The translations under genes and the position numbers were made by a program. Under the pieces are notes generated by a model. It was not told the origin of the DNA, did no database searches, and saw nothing but the letters and a program-made list of their open reading frames with translations. Below are positions 1 through 5,637 of a stretch of 7,245 nt of DNA, in pieces (positions within the stretch are counted from its first letter, which is position 1; the number at the start of each line of letters is the position of its first letter). Source of the stretch: Candidatus Aenigmatarchaeota archaeon. Its GTDB lineage: Archaea > Aenigmatarchaeota > Aenigmatarchaeia > QMZP01 > QMZT01. The DNA lies in assembly GCA_023128965.1 (NCBI GenBank), contig JAGMCY010000145.1:1-7245 (forward strand). Direction: 5' to 3'.

Positions 1-2
1 AA

Positions 3-335
3 ATAGTCGACGACATAAGGAAAACAGGAACTTCCATGCCGAGGAAGTTCAAGATCACCATCGAGAACATCGTGGCCTCTACGAAAATCGAGGTGAAGCC
101 TAAACTAATGCTCGAGGAAGTTGCGATGTCGCTTGAAGAGGTTGAATACGAGCCAGAACAATTCCCCGGCCTTGTCTACAGGATGAAGAATCCGAGAACC
201 GCCTTTCTCCTTTTCGGTTCAGGAAAGATAATCTGCACAGGCGGGAGAAACCTCCCTGACATAAACCTTGCCCTGAACAAATTCAAGAAACGTCTTGAAA
301 GTATCAGGCTGAAAGTGAAACCCGTAAAGGGATAA
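3..335 (+). CDS. tbp: TATA-box-binding protein, C-terminal repeat (5' partial)
   Basis: General archaeal transcription factor that binds and bends the TATA box and recruits TFB and RNA polymerase. The visible part is the second of the two TBP repeats. From the first ATG at base 36, residues 8-16 read TIENIVAST, residues 38-50 read YEPEQFPGLVYRM and residues 60-69 read FGSGKIICTG. F43 and F60 sit where TBP intercalates phenylalanines into DNA. The YEPE-FPG-YRM pattern is typical of repeat 2. The frame stays open upstream of base 36 to the window edge, reading IVDDIRKTGTS, which fits the end of repeat 1 and the inter-repeat link. I therefore treat the ATG at 36 as internal and the gene as cut by the window, not as a half-length TBP. 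The C-terminal tail is basic (KFKKRLESIRLKVKPVKG), unlike the acidic tails of some archaeal TBPs. The R15P isomerase gene follows after 16 nt and may be co-transcribed. Confidence 0.92.
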   Translation: MVDDIRKTGTSMPRKFKITIENIVASTKIEVKPKLMLEEVAMSLEEVEYEPEQFPGLVYRMKNPRTAFLLFGSGKIICTGGRNLPDINLALNKFKKRLESIRLKVKPVKG

Positions 336-351
336 AAAATAAATCTTCATT

Positions 352-1263
352 ATGATCAAATTCGAAAAAACCCTGAGGGACATAAAGTCCGTGAAGATCC
401 AGGGAGCGGAGAGTGTCGCGAAGGCCTCGATTGAGGCCTTGATAAGTTATTTCTCCAAAAAGAAGTTCAAGAAGGAGAGCGTTTTCCTTTCGAAATTCTC
501 CTCCCTTTCGAAAAGATTGATGGAAACAAGACCCACTGAACCCTTGCTCAGAAATTCGATAAGGTTCGTGGAGAAGGAAATAGGGTCTGAAGGCGATCCG
601 AACGAAATGGTGAAGAGGATGTTCGGGGCATGCAGGCAGGCGCTTTACCATTACGAGGTCGCTGAGAAATCAATCGCTGATATCGGCTCGAACAAGATAG
701 AAGATGGGATGAAAATATTCACGCACTGCCATTCATCGAGCGTCACGGGATCTTTGAAAAGGGCGAAGGAGCAGGGGAAGAAATTCGAGGTTTTCAACAC
801 GGAGACACGCCCGCTCTTCCAGGGAAGGATAACCGCGAAGGAACTCGCGAAAGCGAAAATCCCTGTGAAACACTTCGTTGATTCAGGGGCGAGGGTCGCT
901 CTGAAGGAATGCGATCTCATGTTCATAGGAGCGGACGCGATAACGAGCGAGGGGAAGGTTATCAACAAGATAGGCAGTGAGATGTTCGCGCTGGTAGCTG
1001 AAAAATACGGCGTTCCTGTGTACGTCCTAGCGGATTCCTGGAAGTTCGATCCGCAATCGATATACGGAATCCCCGAACCGATCGAGAAGCGCTCGTCAAA
1101 AGAAGTCTGGGCGAAAGCTCCGAAAGGAGTCGAAATCCTGAACATCGCCTTCGAAAGAGTCAATCCTGACCTCATAGCAGCGATAATCTCCGAGTTAGGA
1201 GTCTACACCCCGGAGAATTTTGTTTCAGAGGTGAGGAGAACGTACCCGTGGCTTTCAAGGTGA
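352..1263 (+). CDS. Ribose-1,5-bisphosphate isomerase (eIF2B-alpha/MtnA-like family)
   Basis: Predicted cytosolic isomerase converting ribose 1,5-bisphosphate to ribulose 1,5-bisphosphate, the middle step of the archaeal AMP phosphorylase - R15P isomerase - form III RuBisCO pathway. The protein has 303 residues; relatives are about 320. A helical N-terminal domain contains RPTEP (60-64). The Rossmann-like C-terminal domain has THCHSSSVTG (124-133), NTETRPLFQGR (149-159), GADAI (193-197) and NKIGS (205-209). C126 and D195 are 69 residues apart, the same spacing as the catalytic Cys133/Asp202 pair I recall from the Thermococcus enzyme. This favours R15P isomerase over a regulatory eIF2B-like subunit or methylthioribose-1-phosphate isomerase, which share the fold. 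I see no Shine-Dalgarno site before the ATG. An A/T stretch lies only about 14 nt upstream, too close for a TATA box, so co-transcription with tbp is plausible. Neither AMP phosphorylase nor RuBisCO is in the window. Confidence 0.86.
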   Translation: MIKFEKTLRDIKSVKIQGAESVAKASIEALISYFSKKKFKKESVFLSKFSSLSKRLMETRPTEPLLRNSIRFVEKEIGSEGDPNEMVKRMFGACRQALYHYEVAEKSIADIGSNKIEDGMKIFTHCHSSSVTGSLKRAKEQGKKFEVFNTETRPLFQGRITAKELAKAKIPVKHFVDSGARVALKECDLMFIGADAITSEGKVINKIGSEMFALVAEKYGVPVYVLADSWKFDPQSIYGIPEPIEKRSSKEVWAKAPKGVEILNIAFERVNPDLIAAIISELGVYTPENFVSEVRRTYPWLSR

Positions 1264-1264
1264 T

Positions 1265-1627
1265 TCACTGGCTTCTTATTTTAGGGCTTTTTGATACGTC
1301 AACGACGAAATTCCCGTAAAGGAGGTTTCTACCTATCAGGACGGGGTATTTCATGTGCGAGCGGTCGTTAAGGTTCGCCTCAACGGTGAACTTCTTCCCT
1401 TTAATTTTTATCGTGACCTTAACGACAGGCCTGCGAGCTACTTCTTTCGTTATCGGGGCCTTTGTCTTGAACATCCTCACCACGGGCCCGAGCTTCGCTT
1501 CCCCCGCTAGTTTTATGTCTATCGACGTCATCTTCGCCCCTGTATCCACAAGGGCTTCAGTCTCCACGGTTTTCCCATCCCCGTAAATCTTTACCTTCTC
1601 GATCAGGCCTATCGTTTTCTTAGGCAT
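1265..1627 (-). CDS. Retropepsin-like aspartic protease, RimK-associated (PF05618-type)
   Basis: A small 120-residue protein resembling the family annotated as 'ATP-dependent zinc protease' or RimB-like, often found with RimK/ATP-grasp ligases. VDTGA (27-31) has the aspartic-protease active-site pattern with candidate catalytic D28. NDRSHMKYPVLIGRNLL (87-103) matches the family's conserved second half with the hydrophobic-Gly flap motif, and NFVVDVSKS (106-114) is the usual ending. Only one DTG is present, so a retropepsin-like active enzyme would need to be a homodimer. No signal peptide or membrane segment is visible, so it is probably cytoplasmic. Family members are implicated in peptide or poly-glutamate tail processing; the substrate here is unknown. 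The gene stands alone on its strand. Its stop lies 1 nt from the isomerase stop, and the helicase is divergent. No RimK-type ligase is in view. The start MPKKTIGLIEKV fits the family N terminus. Confidence 0.8.
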   Translation of the reverse strand: MPKKTIGLIEKVKIYGDGKTVETEALVDTGAKMTSIDIKLAGEAKLGPVVRMFKTKAPITKEVARRPVVKVTIKIKGKKFTVEANLNDRSHMKYPVLIGRNLLYGNFVVDVSKSPKIRSQ

Positions 1628-1652
1628 AATAAAACCAGCTTACGCATCGCTG

Positions 1653-1662
1653 TTTAATTATT
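1653..1662 (-). promoter_or_regulatory. Possible TATA-like element for the retropepsin-like gene
   Basis: On the minus strand this reads AATAATTAAA, centred about 30 nt before the protease ATG. With the usual TATA-to-start distance of about 25 nt it would give a leader of roughly 5 nt. The match to the archaeal TATA consensus is weak and the intergenic region is A/T-rich, so this is tentative. Confidence 0.3.
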
Positions 1663-1698
1663 GGCCGAGGTTTTTAATAAAATTTTCAGAATTTCAGC

Positions 1699-1715
1699 GA
1701 AATAAAAATTATAAA
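1699..1715 (+). promoter_or_regulatory. Archaeal promoter (BRE-like purine run plus TATA box) for the helicase
   Basis: ATTATAAA (1708-1715) is a good archaeal TATA box, preceded by the A-rich stretch GAAATAAAA (1699-1707) that could serve as a TFB-recognition element. Its centre is about 24 nt before the helicase ATG at 1736, so transcription should begin at or next to the start codon and give a leaderless mRNA. No Shine-Dalgarno site is present, which agrees with this. Confidence 0.7.
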
Positions 1716-1735
1716 CCTTTAACCAATCTATTACT

Positions 1736-3271
1736 ATGAACTTCGTTAAGCACCCGCTGATAAGGAAGAATTCGCTGGAATCTAGGCTTTATCAGGAGGC
1801 GATACTCGGGAGGGCTGTGGGAAACGATCTGCTCTGCGTTTTGCCTACGGGGCTCGGGAAGACCCCGATAGCGATAGTTCTCGCTGTTTTCAGGATTGAG
1901 AAACATCCTGATTCGAAAGTCCTGATTTTAGCTCCAACAAAACCCCTGATCGAACAGCATCTGAACAGCTTCAGAGAAGTGATAAACCTCCCGGAAAAGG
2001 AGTTCGTCCTCCTGACGGGCATGGTCAAACCGGAGGAGAGGGAGGAATCCTACAGGCATTCGAAATTCATTTTCGCAACGCCGCAGACCGTTGAGAACGA
2101 TCTGAAAAACGGGAGGCTTGAGCTTTCGGATTTTTCGCTCGTGGTTTTTGACGAGGCCCACCATTCGATAGGGGATTACGCCTACCCTTACATAGCGAAG
2201 GTTTACATTGAAAACGCCAAGAACCCACGAATACTCGGATTGACGGCTTCGCCCGGGGGGACGAAGGAAAAGGTCAAGGAGATAATGAATAACCTGGGAA
2301 TCGAAAAAGTTGATATCAGGACGGAGGAGGACTTTGATGTGGAGCCATGGGTAAAGAAGAAGCAGGTAGAATGGGTTCACGTCGAGCTACCCCAAACATT
2401 TTTTAACATACGTGAAAGCCTGAGGAAGGCGTACGAGTACAGGCTGAGAGGTCTCAGGAAGCTTGGCTTTTCAAAACCGATCAGGCTTGTCACGAAGCGT
2501 GAACTGCTCGAACTCCAGAAAAAGTTTGCTTCTTCCGATTCGAACTACACCAAATTCTGGGGAGTTTCCCTTGTTTCCCAGGCGATAAAGGCCGAACATG
2601 CGATAAGCCTGATAGAAACCCAGGGTATAAATTCGCTGGAAACCTATTTCAAGAAACTGAGATCGGAAAAGGCGAAGTCCTCGAAAAGTCTCGTCAAGGA
2701 CAGGAACGTGAAAAAAGCGATGTACTTGACGGGTGAGCTTTCGGAGGAAGGTTCCGAACACCCTAAGATGGCGAAGCTCCGTGAAACCGTGAGCAAACAG
2801 TTCGAGAAAGACCCGGATTCAAAAATCATCGTTTTCGCGAACTACAGGAACATGGTGAGGGAGATAGTGAAGGTTCTATCGGAAGTGAGAAATTCGAAAC
2901 CGGTCGAATTCATGGGCCAGAGAGAAGGCCTCACTCAAAAGGAACAGAAGAAAAGGATCGAGGAGTTCAGGGAGGGAAAACACAACATCCTGGTCACGAC
3001 CTCCGTTGGCGAGGAGGGAATCGATATCCCGGAAATGGAATTAGCGGTCTTCTACGAGCCAGTCCCCTCCGAAATCCGTTCGATCCAGAGAAGGGGAAGG
3101 GTCGGAAGGACAAAGCTGGGGAAGATAATGATACTTATCGCGAGGAAAACTAGGGACGAAGCCTACTACTGGATGGCACACAGGAAGGAGAAGGTCATGA
3201 AGAAAACCCTTTATGAAATGCGCGGGGAATCTCTGGGCAAGAAACAGAAAAGCCTGAGTGATTTTGATTAG
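1736..3271 (+). CDS. hef: Hef/FANCM-type SF2 DNA helicase without the nuclease domain
   Basis: Predicted ATP-dependent helicase acting on stalled or branched replication forks, of the Hef/FANCM/Mph1 group. All SF2 motifs are present in 511 residues: I PTGLGKT (37-43), Ia APTKPL (66-71), Ib ATPQT (114-118), II DEAH (139-142), III TAS (170-172), IV IVFANYR (365-371), V TTSVGEEGIDIP (421-432) and VI QRRGRVGR (451-458). The helical insertion typical of Hef lies at about 215-345 between the two RecA-like domains. Euryarchaeal Hef is usually about 750 residues with a C-terminal ERCC4 nuclease and helix-hairpin-helix domain. Here the protein stops about 50 residues after motif VI, and gatD follows directly, so the nuclease half is absent rather than frameshifted. 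It ends in QKSLSDFD (504-511), resembling a PCNA-interacting (PIP) box. The start fits a leaderless promoter. Family assignment is strong; orthology to full Hef is inferred. Confidence 0.91.
   Translation: MNFVKHPLIRKNSLESRLYQEAILGRAVGNDLLCVLPTGLGKTPIAIVLAVFRIEKHPDSKVLILAPTKPLIEQHLNSFREVINLPEKEFVLLTGMVKPEEREESYRHSKFIFATPQTVENDLKNGRLELSDFSLVVFDEAHHSIGDYAYPYIAKVYIENAKNPRILGLTASPGGTKEKVKEIMNNLGIEKVDIRTEEDFDVEPWVKKKQVEWVHVELPQTFFNIRESLRKAYEYRLRGLRKLGFSKPIRLVTKRELLELQKKFASSDSNYTKFWGVSLVSQAIKAEHAISLIETQGINSLETYFKKLRSEKAKSSKSLVKDRNVKKAMYLTGELSEEGSEHPKMAKLRETVSKQFEKDPDSKIIVFANYRNMVREIVKVLSEVRNSKPVEFMGQREGLTQKEQKKRIEEFREGKHNILVTTSVGEEGIDIPEMELAVFYEPVPSEIRSIQRRGRVGRTKLGKIMILIARKTRDEAYYWMAHRKEKVMKKTLYEMRGESLGKKQKSLSDFD
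3250..3268 (+). other. Candidate C-terminal PIP box of the helicase
   Basis: The last helicase codons encode KQKSLSDFD or similar. Q504, L507 and F510 match the Q-x-x-hydrophobic-x-x-aromatic PIP pattern, with Asp rather than a second aromatic at the final position. Archaeal PIP boxes commonly sit at the extreme C terminus after a basic stretch, as here (GKK just before). This is a short-motif inference. Confidence 0.5.
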
Positions 3272-3286
3272 TTTCGAATCCGCCAA

Positions 3287-3301
3287 GGTAAAATTATTAT
3301 A
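3287..3301 (+). promoter_or_regulatory. Archaeal promoter (BRE-like plus TATA-like box) for gatD
   Basis: TTATTATA (3294-3301) preceded by GGTAAAA (3287-3293) lies in the 51-nt gap after the helicase. The box centre is about 25 nt before the gatD ATG at 3323, so a leaderless start is predicted. No Shine-Dalgarno sequence is visible near the ATG. It suggests gatD can be transcribed independently of the helicase. Confidence 0.6.
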
Positions 3302-3322
3302 TCCCAACTGTAATATCTAATT

Positions 3323-4699
3323 ATGTATTCTCATGAAATTCAAAGAATCCTGAAAAGAAAAAGAATCAGAATCGGCGATCACGTTCTTATTGAAAAGGCG
3401 AGAAAACGCTATTTCGGTCTGCTCATGCCTAAACCGGAGTTCGGAGAACCGGGAACGATCGTGATGAAACTGGACAACGGCTACAACATAGGTTTCGGTG
3501 CGAAGGGTTTGAATATATCGAAAGCGAAATCCGAGGAACCGGAAGCGGTGGAGGAGGAAATGGAATACGAACTCGGGAAGACCAAGAAAGGCCTTCTCAA
3601 AACGGATTTCGATCCGAAAAAGCCGAAGGTCTCGCTCCTCTCGACAGGCGGGACGATAATTTCGCGGGTCGATTACAGGACTGGGGGGGTCTATGCTGTT
3701 GAGAACCCGAAAGAGCTTCTGCACAATGTCCCTGAAATCGCCAAAATAGTCAATTTGAAAATGACGAACCCCCTCAATAAGATGAGCGAGGATTTCGATC
3801 ATGAAGACTGGATTTCGCTTGCAAAACACGTGGCGAAAGAGCTGAACTCGGGGAAGAAGGGCGTTATCATAACGCACGGGACCGACACACTGCATTACAC
3901 TTCCGCAGCGCTCTCGTTCTTTTTGAAAAATCTTTACAAACCCGTCGTCCTCGCGGGAGCGCAGAGGTCGAGCGACAGGGGTTCGTCAGATGCGGGGATG
4001 AACCTCGTCTGCGCTTCACACGTGGCGATATCCAACATCGGGGAAGTCGGGATATGCATGCACGGGAACATGAGCGATAACTTCTGCTATTTCATACGCG
4101 GGACGAAAGCTCGAAAAATGCACGCCACGAGAAGGGACGCGTTCCGATCGGTGAACGAACCGCCACTAGCGAAAATATTCCCTGACGGGAAGATCGAGAT
4201 AACTAACAGGAAGTTCAGGGAGAGGAAGGACAAGAAGGTCGGGCTGGACACGAAGATCAATGAGAACGTCGCTCTGTTGAAGGCTTATCCGGGTTCTGAT
4301 CCTAAGGTAATAGACTACTATGTTAAGAATGGAATCAAGGGTTTCGTGGTTGAGGCGACGGGAATGGGGCACTTACCCACGGATGTCTCCAAAAAACCCT
4401 GGACAACCGTGATAAAGAAACACTCAGAGCAGGGAATCCCGTTCGTGATAACATCACAAACAATTTACGGGAGGGTCAGCCCGTATGTCTACACGAATTT
4501 ACGGAAACTCTTCATAGAATCGAAAGCGATCCCCGGGGAGGACATGCTCAGCGAGACCGCTTACGTGAAACTCATGTGGGTTCTTGGCAAAACGAAAAAG
4601 TTCGAGGAGATACGAAAACTCATGCTGACAAATTACGCGGGCGAGATCACGCCCAGAACGGAGATAAACACGTTTTCTGTTGAAGGATTGAATGAGTGA
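3323..4699 (+). CDS. gatD: Glutamyl-tRNA(Gln) amidotransferase subunit D
   Basis: Asparaginase-type subunit of the archaeal GatDE complex. It releases ammonia from Gln or Asn, and GatE uses it to turn Glu-tRNA(Gln) into Gln-tRNA(Gln) in the cytosol. The protein has 458 residues, close to the usual 420-450. The N-terminal GatD-specific beta domain (about 1-65, with RIGDHVLIE at 16-24) is followed by an acidic linker (about 70-85) and a type I asparaginase domain. That domain has LLSTGGTI (105-112) and ITHGTDTLHYTSAAL (183-197). The catalytic set is visible: T111 in GGTI, T187 and D188 in HGTDT, and K265 in RKMH. AGAQRSSDRGSSDAGMN (211-227) is also a family signature. The domain and linker distinguish it from a plain L-asparaginase. 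GatE is not in the window. The gene has its own TATA-like box and ends 9 nt from the stop of the opposing 97-residue gene. Confidence 0.97.
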   Translation: MYSHEIQRILKRKRIRIGDHVLIEKARKRYFGLLMPKPEFGEPGTIVMKLDNGYNIGFGAKGLNISKAKSEEPEAVEEEMEYELGKTKKGLLKTDFDPKKPKVSLLSTGGTIISRVDYRTGGVYAVENPKELLHNVPEIAKIVNLKMTNPLNKMSEDFDHEDWISLAKHVAKELNSGKKGVIITHGTDTLHYTSAALSFFLKNLYKPVVLAGAQRSSDRGSSDAGMNLVCASHVAISNIGEVGICMHGNMSDNFCYFIRGTKARKMHATRRDAFRSVNEPPLAKIFPDGKIEITNRKFRERKDKKVGLDTKINENVALLKAYPGSDPKVIDYYVKNGIKGFVVEATGMGHLPTDVSKKPWTTVIKKHSEQGIPFVITSQTIYGRVSPYVYTNLRKLFIESKAIPGEDMLSETAYVKLMWVLGKTKKFEEIRKLMLTNYAGEITPRTEINTFSVEGLNE

Positions 4700-4708
4700 T
4701 TCGAAAAT

Positions 4709-5002
4709 TTACCTGACTTTCTGTTCTCCCTTTGCTCTCCTGTCCCCGAACCAGAGCGTCGTTCCCCCGGCGCTCTCAAGCTTCCTCGCCTCCATGAGCG
4801 CTTTCAGCTTTTTTCTTATCTGAACCAGTTTTTTGCTGTCCTTGCTCTTGAGAAATTCCCTTGTTTCCTTGTTTATTTCGCGGATATCGAAATCCTTCGG
4901 ATATCTTTTGGCGTATTTCCTGCAGAGGCTGGCGAGATTTTTCGGATCTTTCTCTTCAGCCGCCTTAAGAATGTCCTCAATAATCCAGTGGCTTGCGAAC
5001 AT
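4709..5002 (-). CDS. Uncharacterised small basic protein downstream of atpD
   Basis: I do not recognise this 97-residue protein. It looks real: it lies in the same direction as the ATPase genes, starts 4 nt after the atpD stop, and has a good Shine-Dalgarno site (AGGTGA) 4 nt before its ATG. The overlapping plus-strand frames look like unrelated hydrophobic shadow translations. The composition is highly charged, with about 26 Lys/Arg against about 15 Asp/Glu. It appears mainly helical: residues 6-34 (WIIEDILKAAEEK onward) and 42-75 could form two helices. A Gly/Thr-containing tail (AGGTTLWFGDRR, 78-89) follows. There is a single Cys (C27), no Cys/His zinc cluster, no signal peptide and no membrane segment, so it is probably cytosolic and possibly binds nucleic acid or protein. 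Its position suggests co-expression with the ATP synthase; a direct role there is unproven. Confidence 0.7.
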   Translation of the reverse strand: MFASHWIIEDILKAAEEKDPKNLASLCRKYAKRYPKDFDIREINKETREFLKSKDSKKLVQIRKKLKALMEARKLESAGGTTLWFGDRRAKGEQKVR

Positions 5003-5006
5003 ACGT

Positions 5007-5012
5007 TCACCT
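5007..5012 (-). promoter_or_regulatory. Shine-Dalgarno site for the 97-residue gene, containing the atpD stop
   Basis: The minus strand reads AGGTGA, complementary to the anti-SD end of archaeal 16S rRNA (CACCU), with 4 nt between it and the ATG. Its last three bases are the atpD stop codon, which implies translational coupling and supports the chosen start. Confidence 0.7.
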
Positions 5013-5636
5013 TCTCATCTTCTTCCTTTTTATTACCTTCAACCGGAAGAAGTTCTCCCTCTCTATCTCCTGCAACCGGAACTCTATGTATTTCCTAGTA
5101 AAGTCTAGATTTGGAATTAATAAGTATTCAAGGGCGTTCGTCCGCCTTTTGACCTTCTTGATCTCGCTCCCCACCCTCCTAACGGTTTCCTCGCTCTCTA
5201 TGAGCCTTATGAGCTGTTGGGAGGCGGTTGAGAAATTAACCATTGCTTCCTCCAGCTTGGGTGTCATGAAGATAAGGGTGTATTTCATCCCCTCGATTTC
5301 GTCCGCTTCCACTATCTGGGGGATTTTCACTCCCATTATGTTCCGGAAAGAGAATTCTATTTCTTTCGCCGGAGGCGTGCTCTCCGCGATGCTCTCGATT
5401 TCCGGGGACCCCGCCAGGGCTTTCGCTTTTATGAGATTCGTTCTCCCGTGAGCCAAGGTCTCTGAGAGTTCGCCTCTTATGCCCTTCGCCTTATCCACGA
5501 CCTTGAAGAATTCGGTGATGAGGGCGTCTCTCTTTTCCTTCAGAAGTTTATGACCTTTGGTCGCAAGTCTCATCTTGTTCTTTGTCTTCATGAGATCCAT
5601 CCTGGTAAGATGGACGCCTTCGATAATTTTGGGCAT
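5007..5636 (-). CDS. atpD: A/V-type ATP synthase subunit D (central stalk)
   Basis: Central rotor-shaft subunit of the A1Ao ATP synthase. It forms a long coiled coil inside the A3B3 hexamer and couples proton or sodium flow to ATP synthesis at the membrane's cytoplasmic face. The length of 209 residues is normal for the family. The N-terminal helix carries VHLTRMDLMKTKNKM (8-22) and GHKLLKEKRDALITEF (28-43). The C-terminal helix carries KKVKRRTNALEYLLIP (160-175) and LQEIERENFFRLKVIK (188-203). The middle (about 75-130) is the more variable globular part. No membrane segment is present, as expected. The ATG follows the atpB stop by 1 nt, with AAGGAG 7 nt upstream, so translation is probably coupled to atpB. 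The very basic end (KRKKMRR) overlaps the Shine-Dalgarno site of the next gene. Confidence 0.97.
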   Translation of the reverse strand: MPKIIEGVHLTRMDLMKTKNKMRLATKGHKLLKEKRDALITEFFKVVDKAKGIRGELSETLAHGRTNLIKAKALAGSPEIESIAESTPPAKEIEFSFRNIMGVKIPQIVEADEIEGMKYTLIFMTPKLEEAMVNFSTASQQLIRLIESEETVRRVGSEIKKVKRRTNALEYLLIPNLDFTRKYIEFRLQEIERENFFRLKVIKRKKMRR

Positions 5637-5637
5637 G

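Larger units (their letters stand above)
1628..1735. other. Divergent intergenic region between the protease and helicase genes
   Basis: An A/T-rich stretch of 108 nt between outward-facing genes. It holds the strong helicase TATA box near its right end and a weak TATA-like element for the protease near its left half. I see no further convincing palindrome, repeat or small gene in it. Confidence 0.6.

Noticed and set aside
36..335. A single-repeat, 99-residue TBP starting at the ATG at base 36
   Set aside because: The frame is open to the window edge upstream and reads like the end of the first TBP repeat, and the visible repeat has second-repeat features. The gene is simply cut by the window.
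334..345. A/T-rich run before the R15P isomerase as a TATA box
   Set aside because: It lies only about 14 nt before the ATG; a TATA box there would place the transcript start inside the gene.
1272..1292. T-rich run after the isomerase stop as a transcription terminator
   Set aside because: The T runs are short and lie in the coding region of the opposing protease gene. A U-rich archaeal terminator is possible but cannot be told from coding composition.
3684..3690. A run of seven G in gatD as a frameshift site
   Set aside because: The gatD frame reads through it intact with conserved motifs on both sides, and no alternative frame product makes sense.
152..4705. Frequent TTCGAA/CGAAA words as a possible dispersed repeat or recognition motif
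   Set aside because: They fall mostly at codon pairs such as Phe-Glu and Ser(TCG)-Lys, so codon preference explains them.
4833..5451. Two hydrophobic plus-strand frames opposite atpD and the 97-residue gene
   Set aside because: They are reverse-strand shadows. The minus-strand genes have family motifs or a Shine-Dalgarno site, and these frames have neither.
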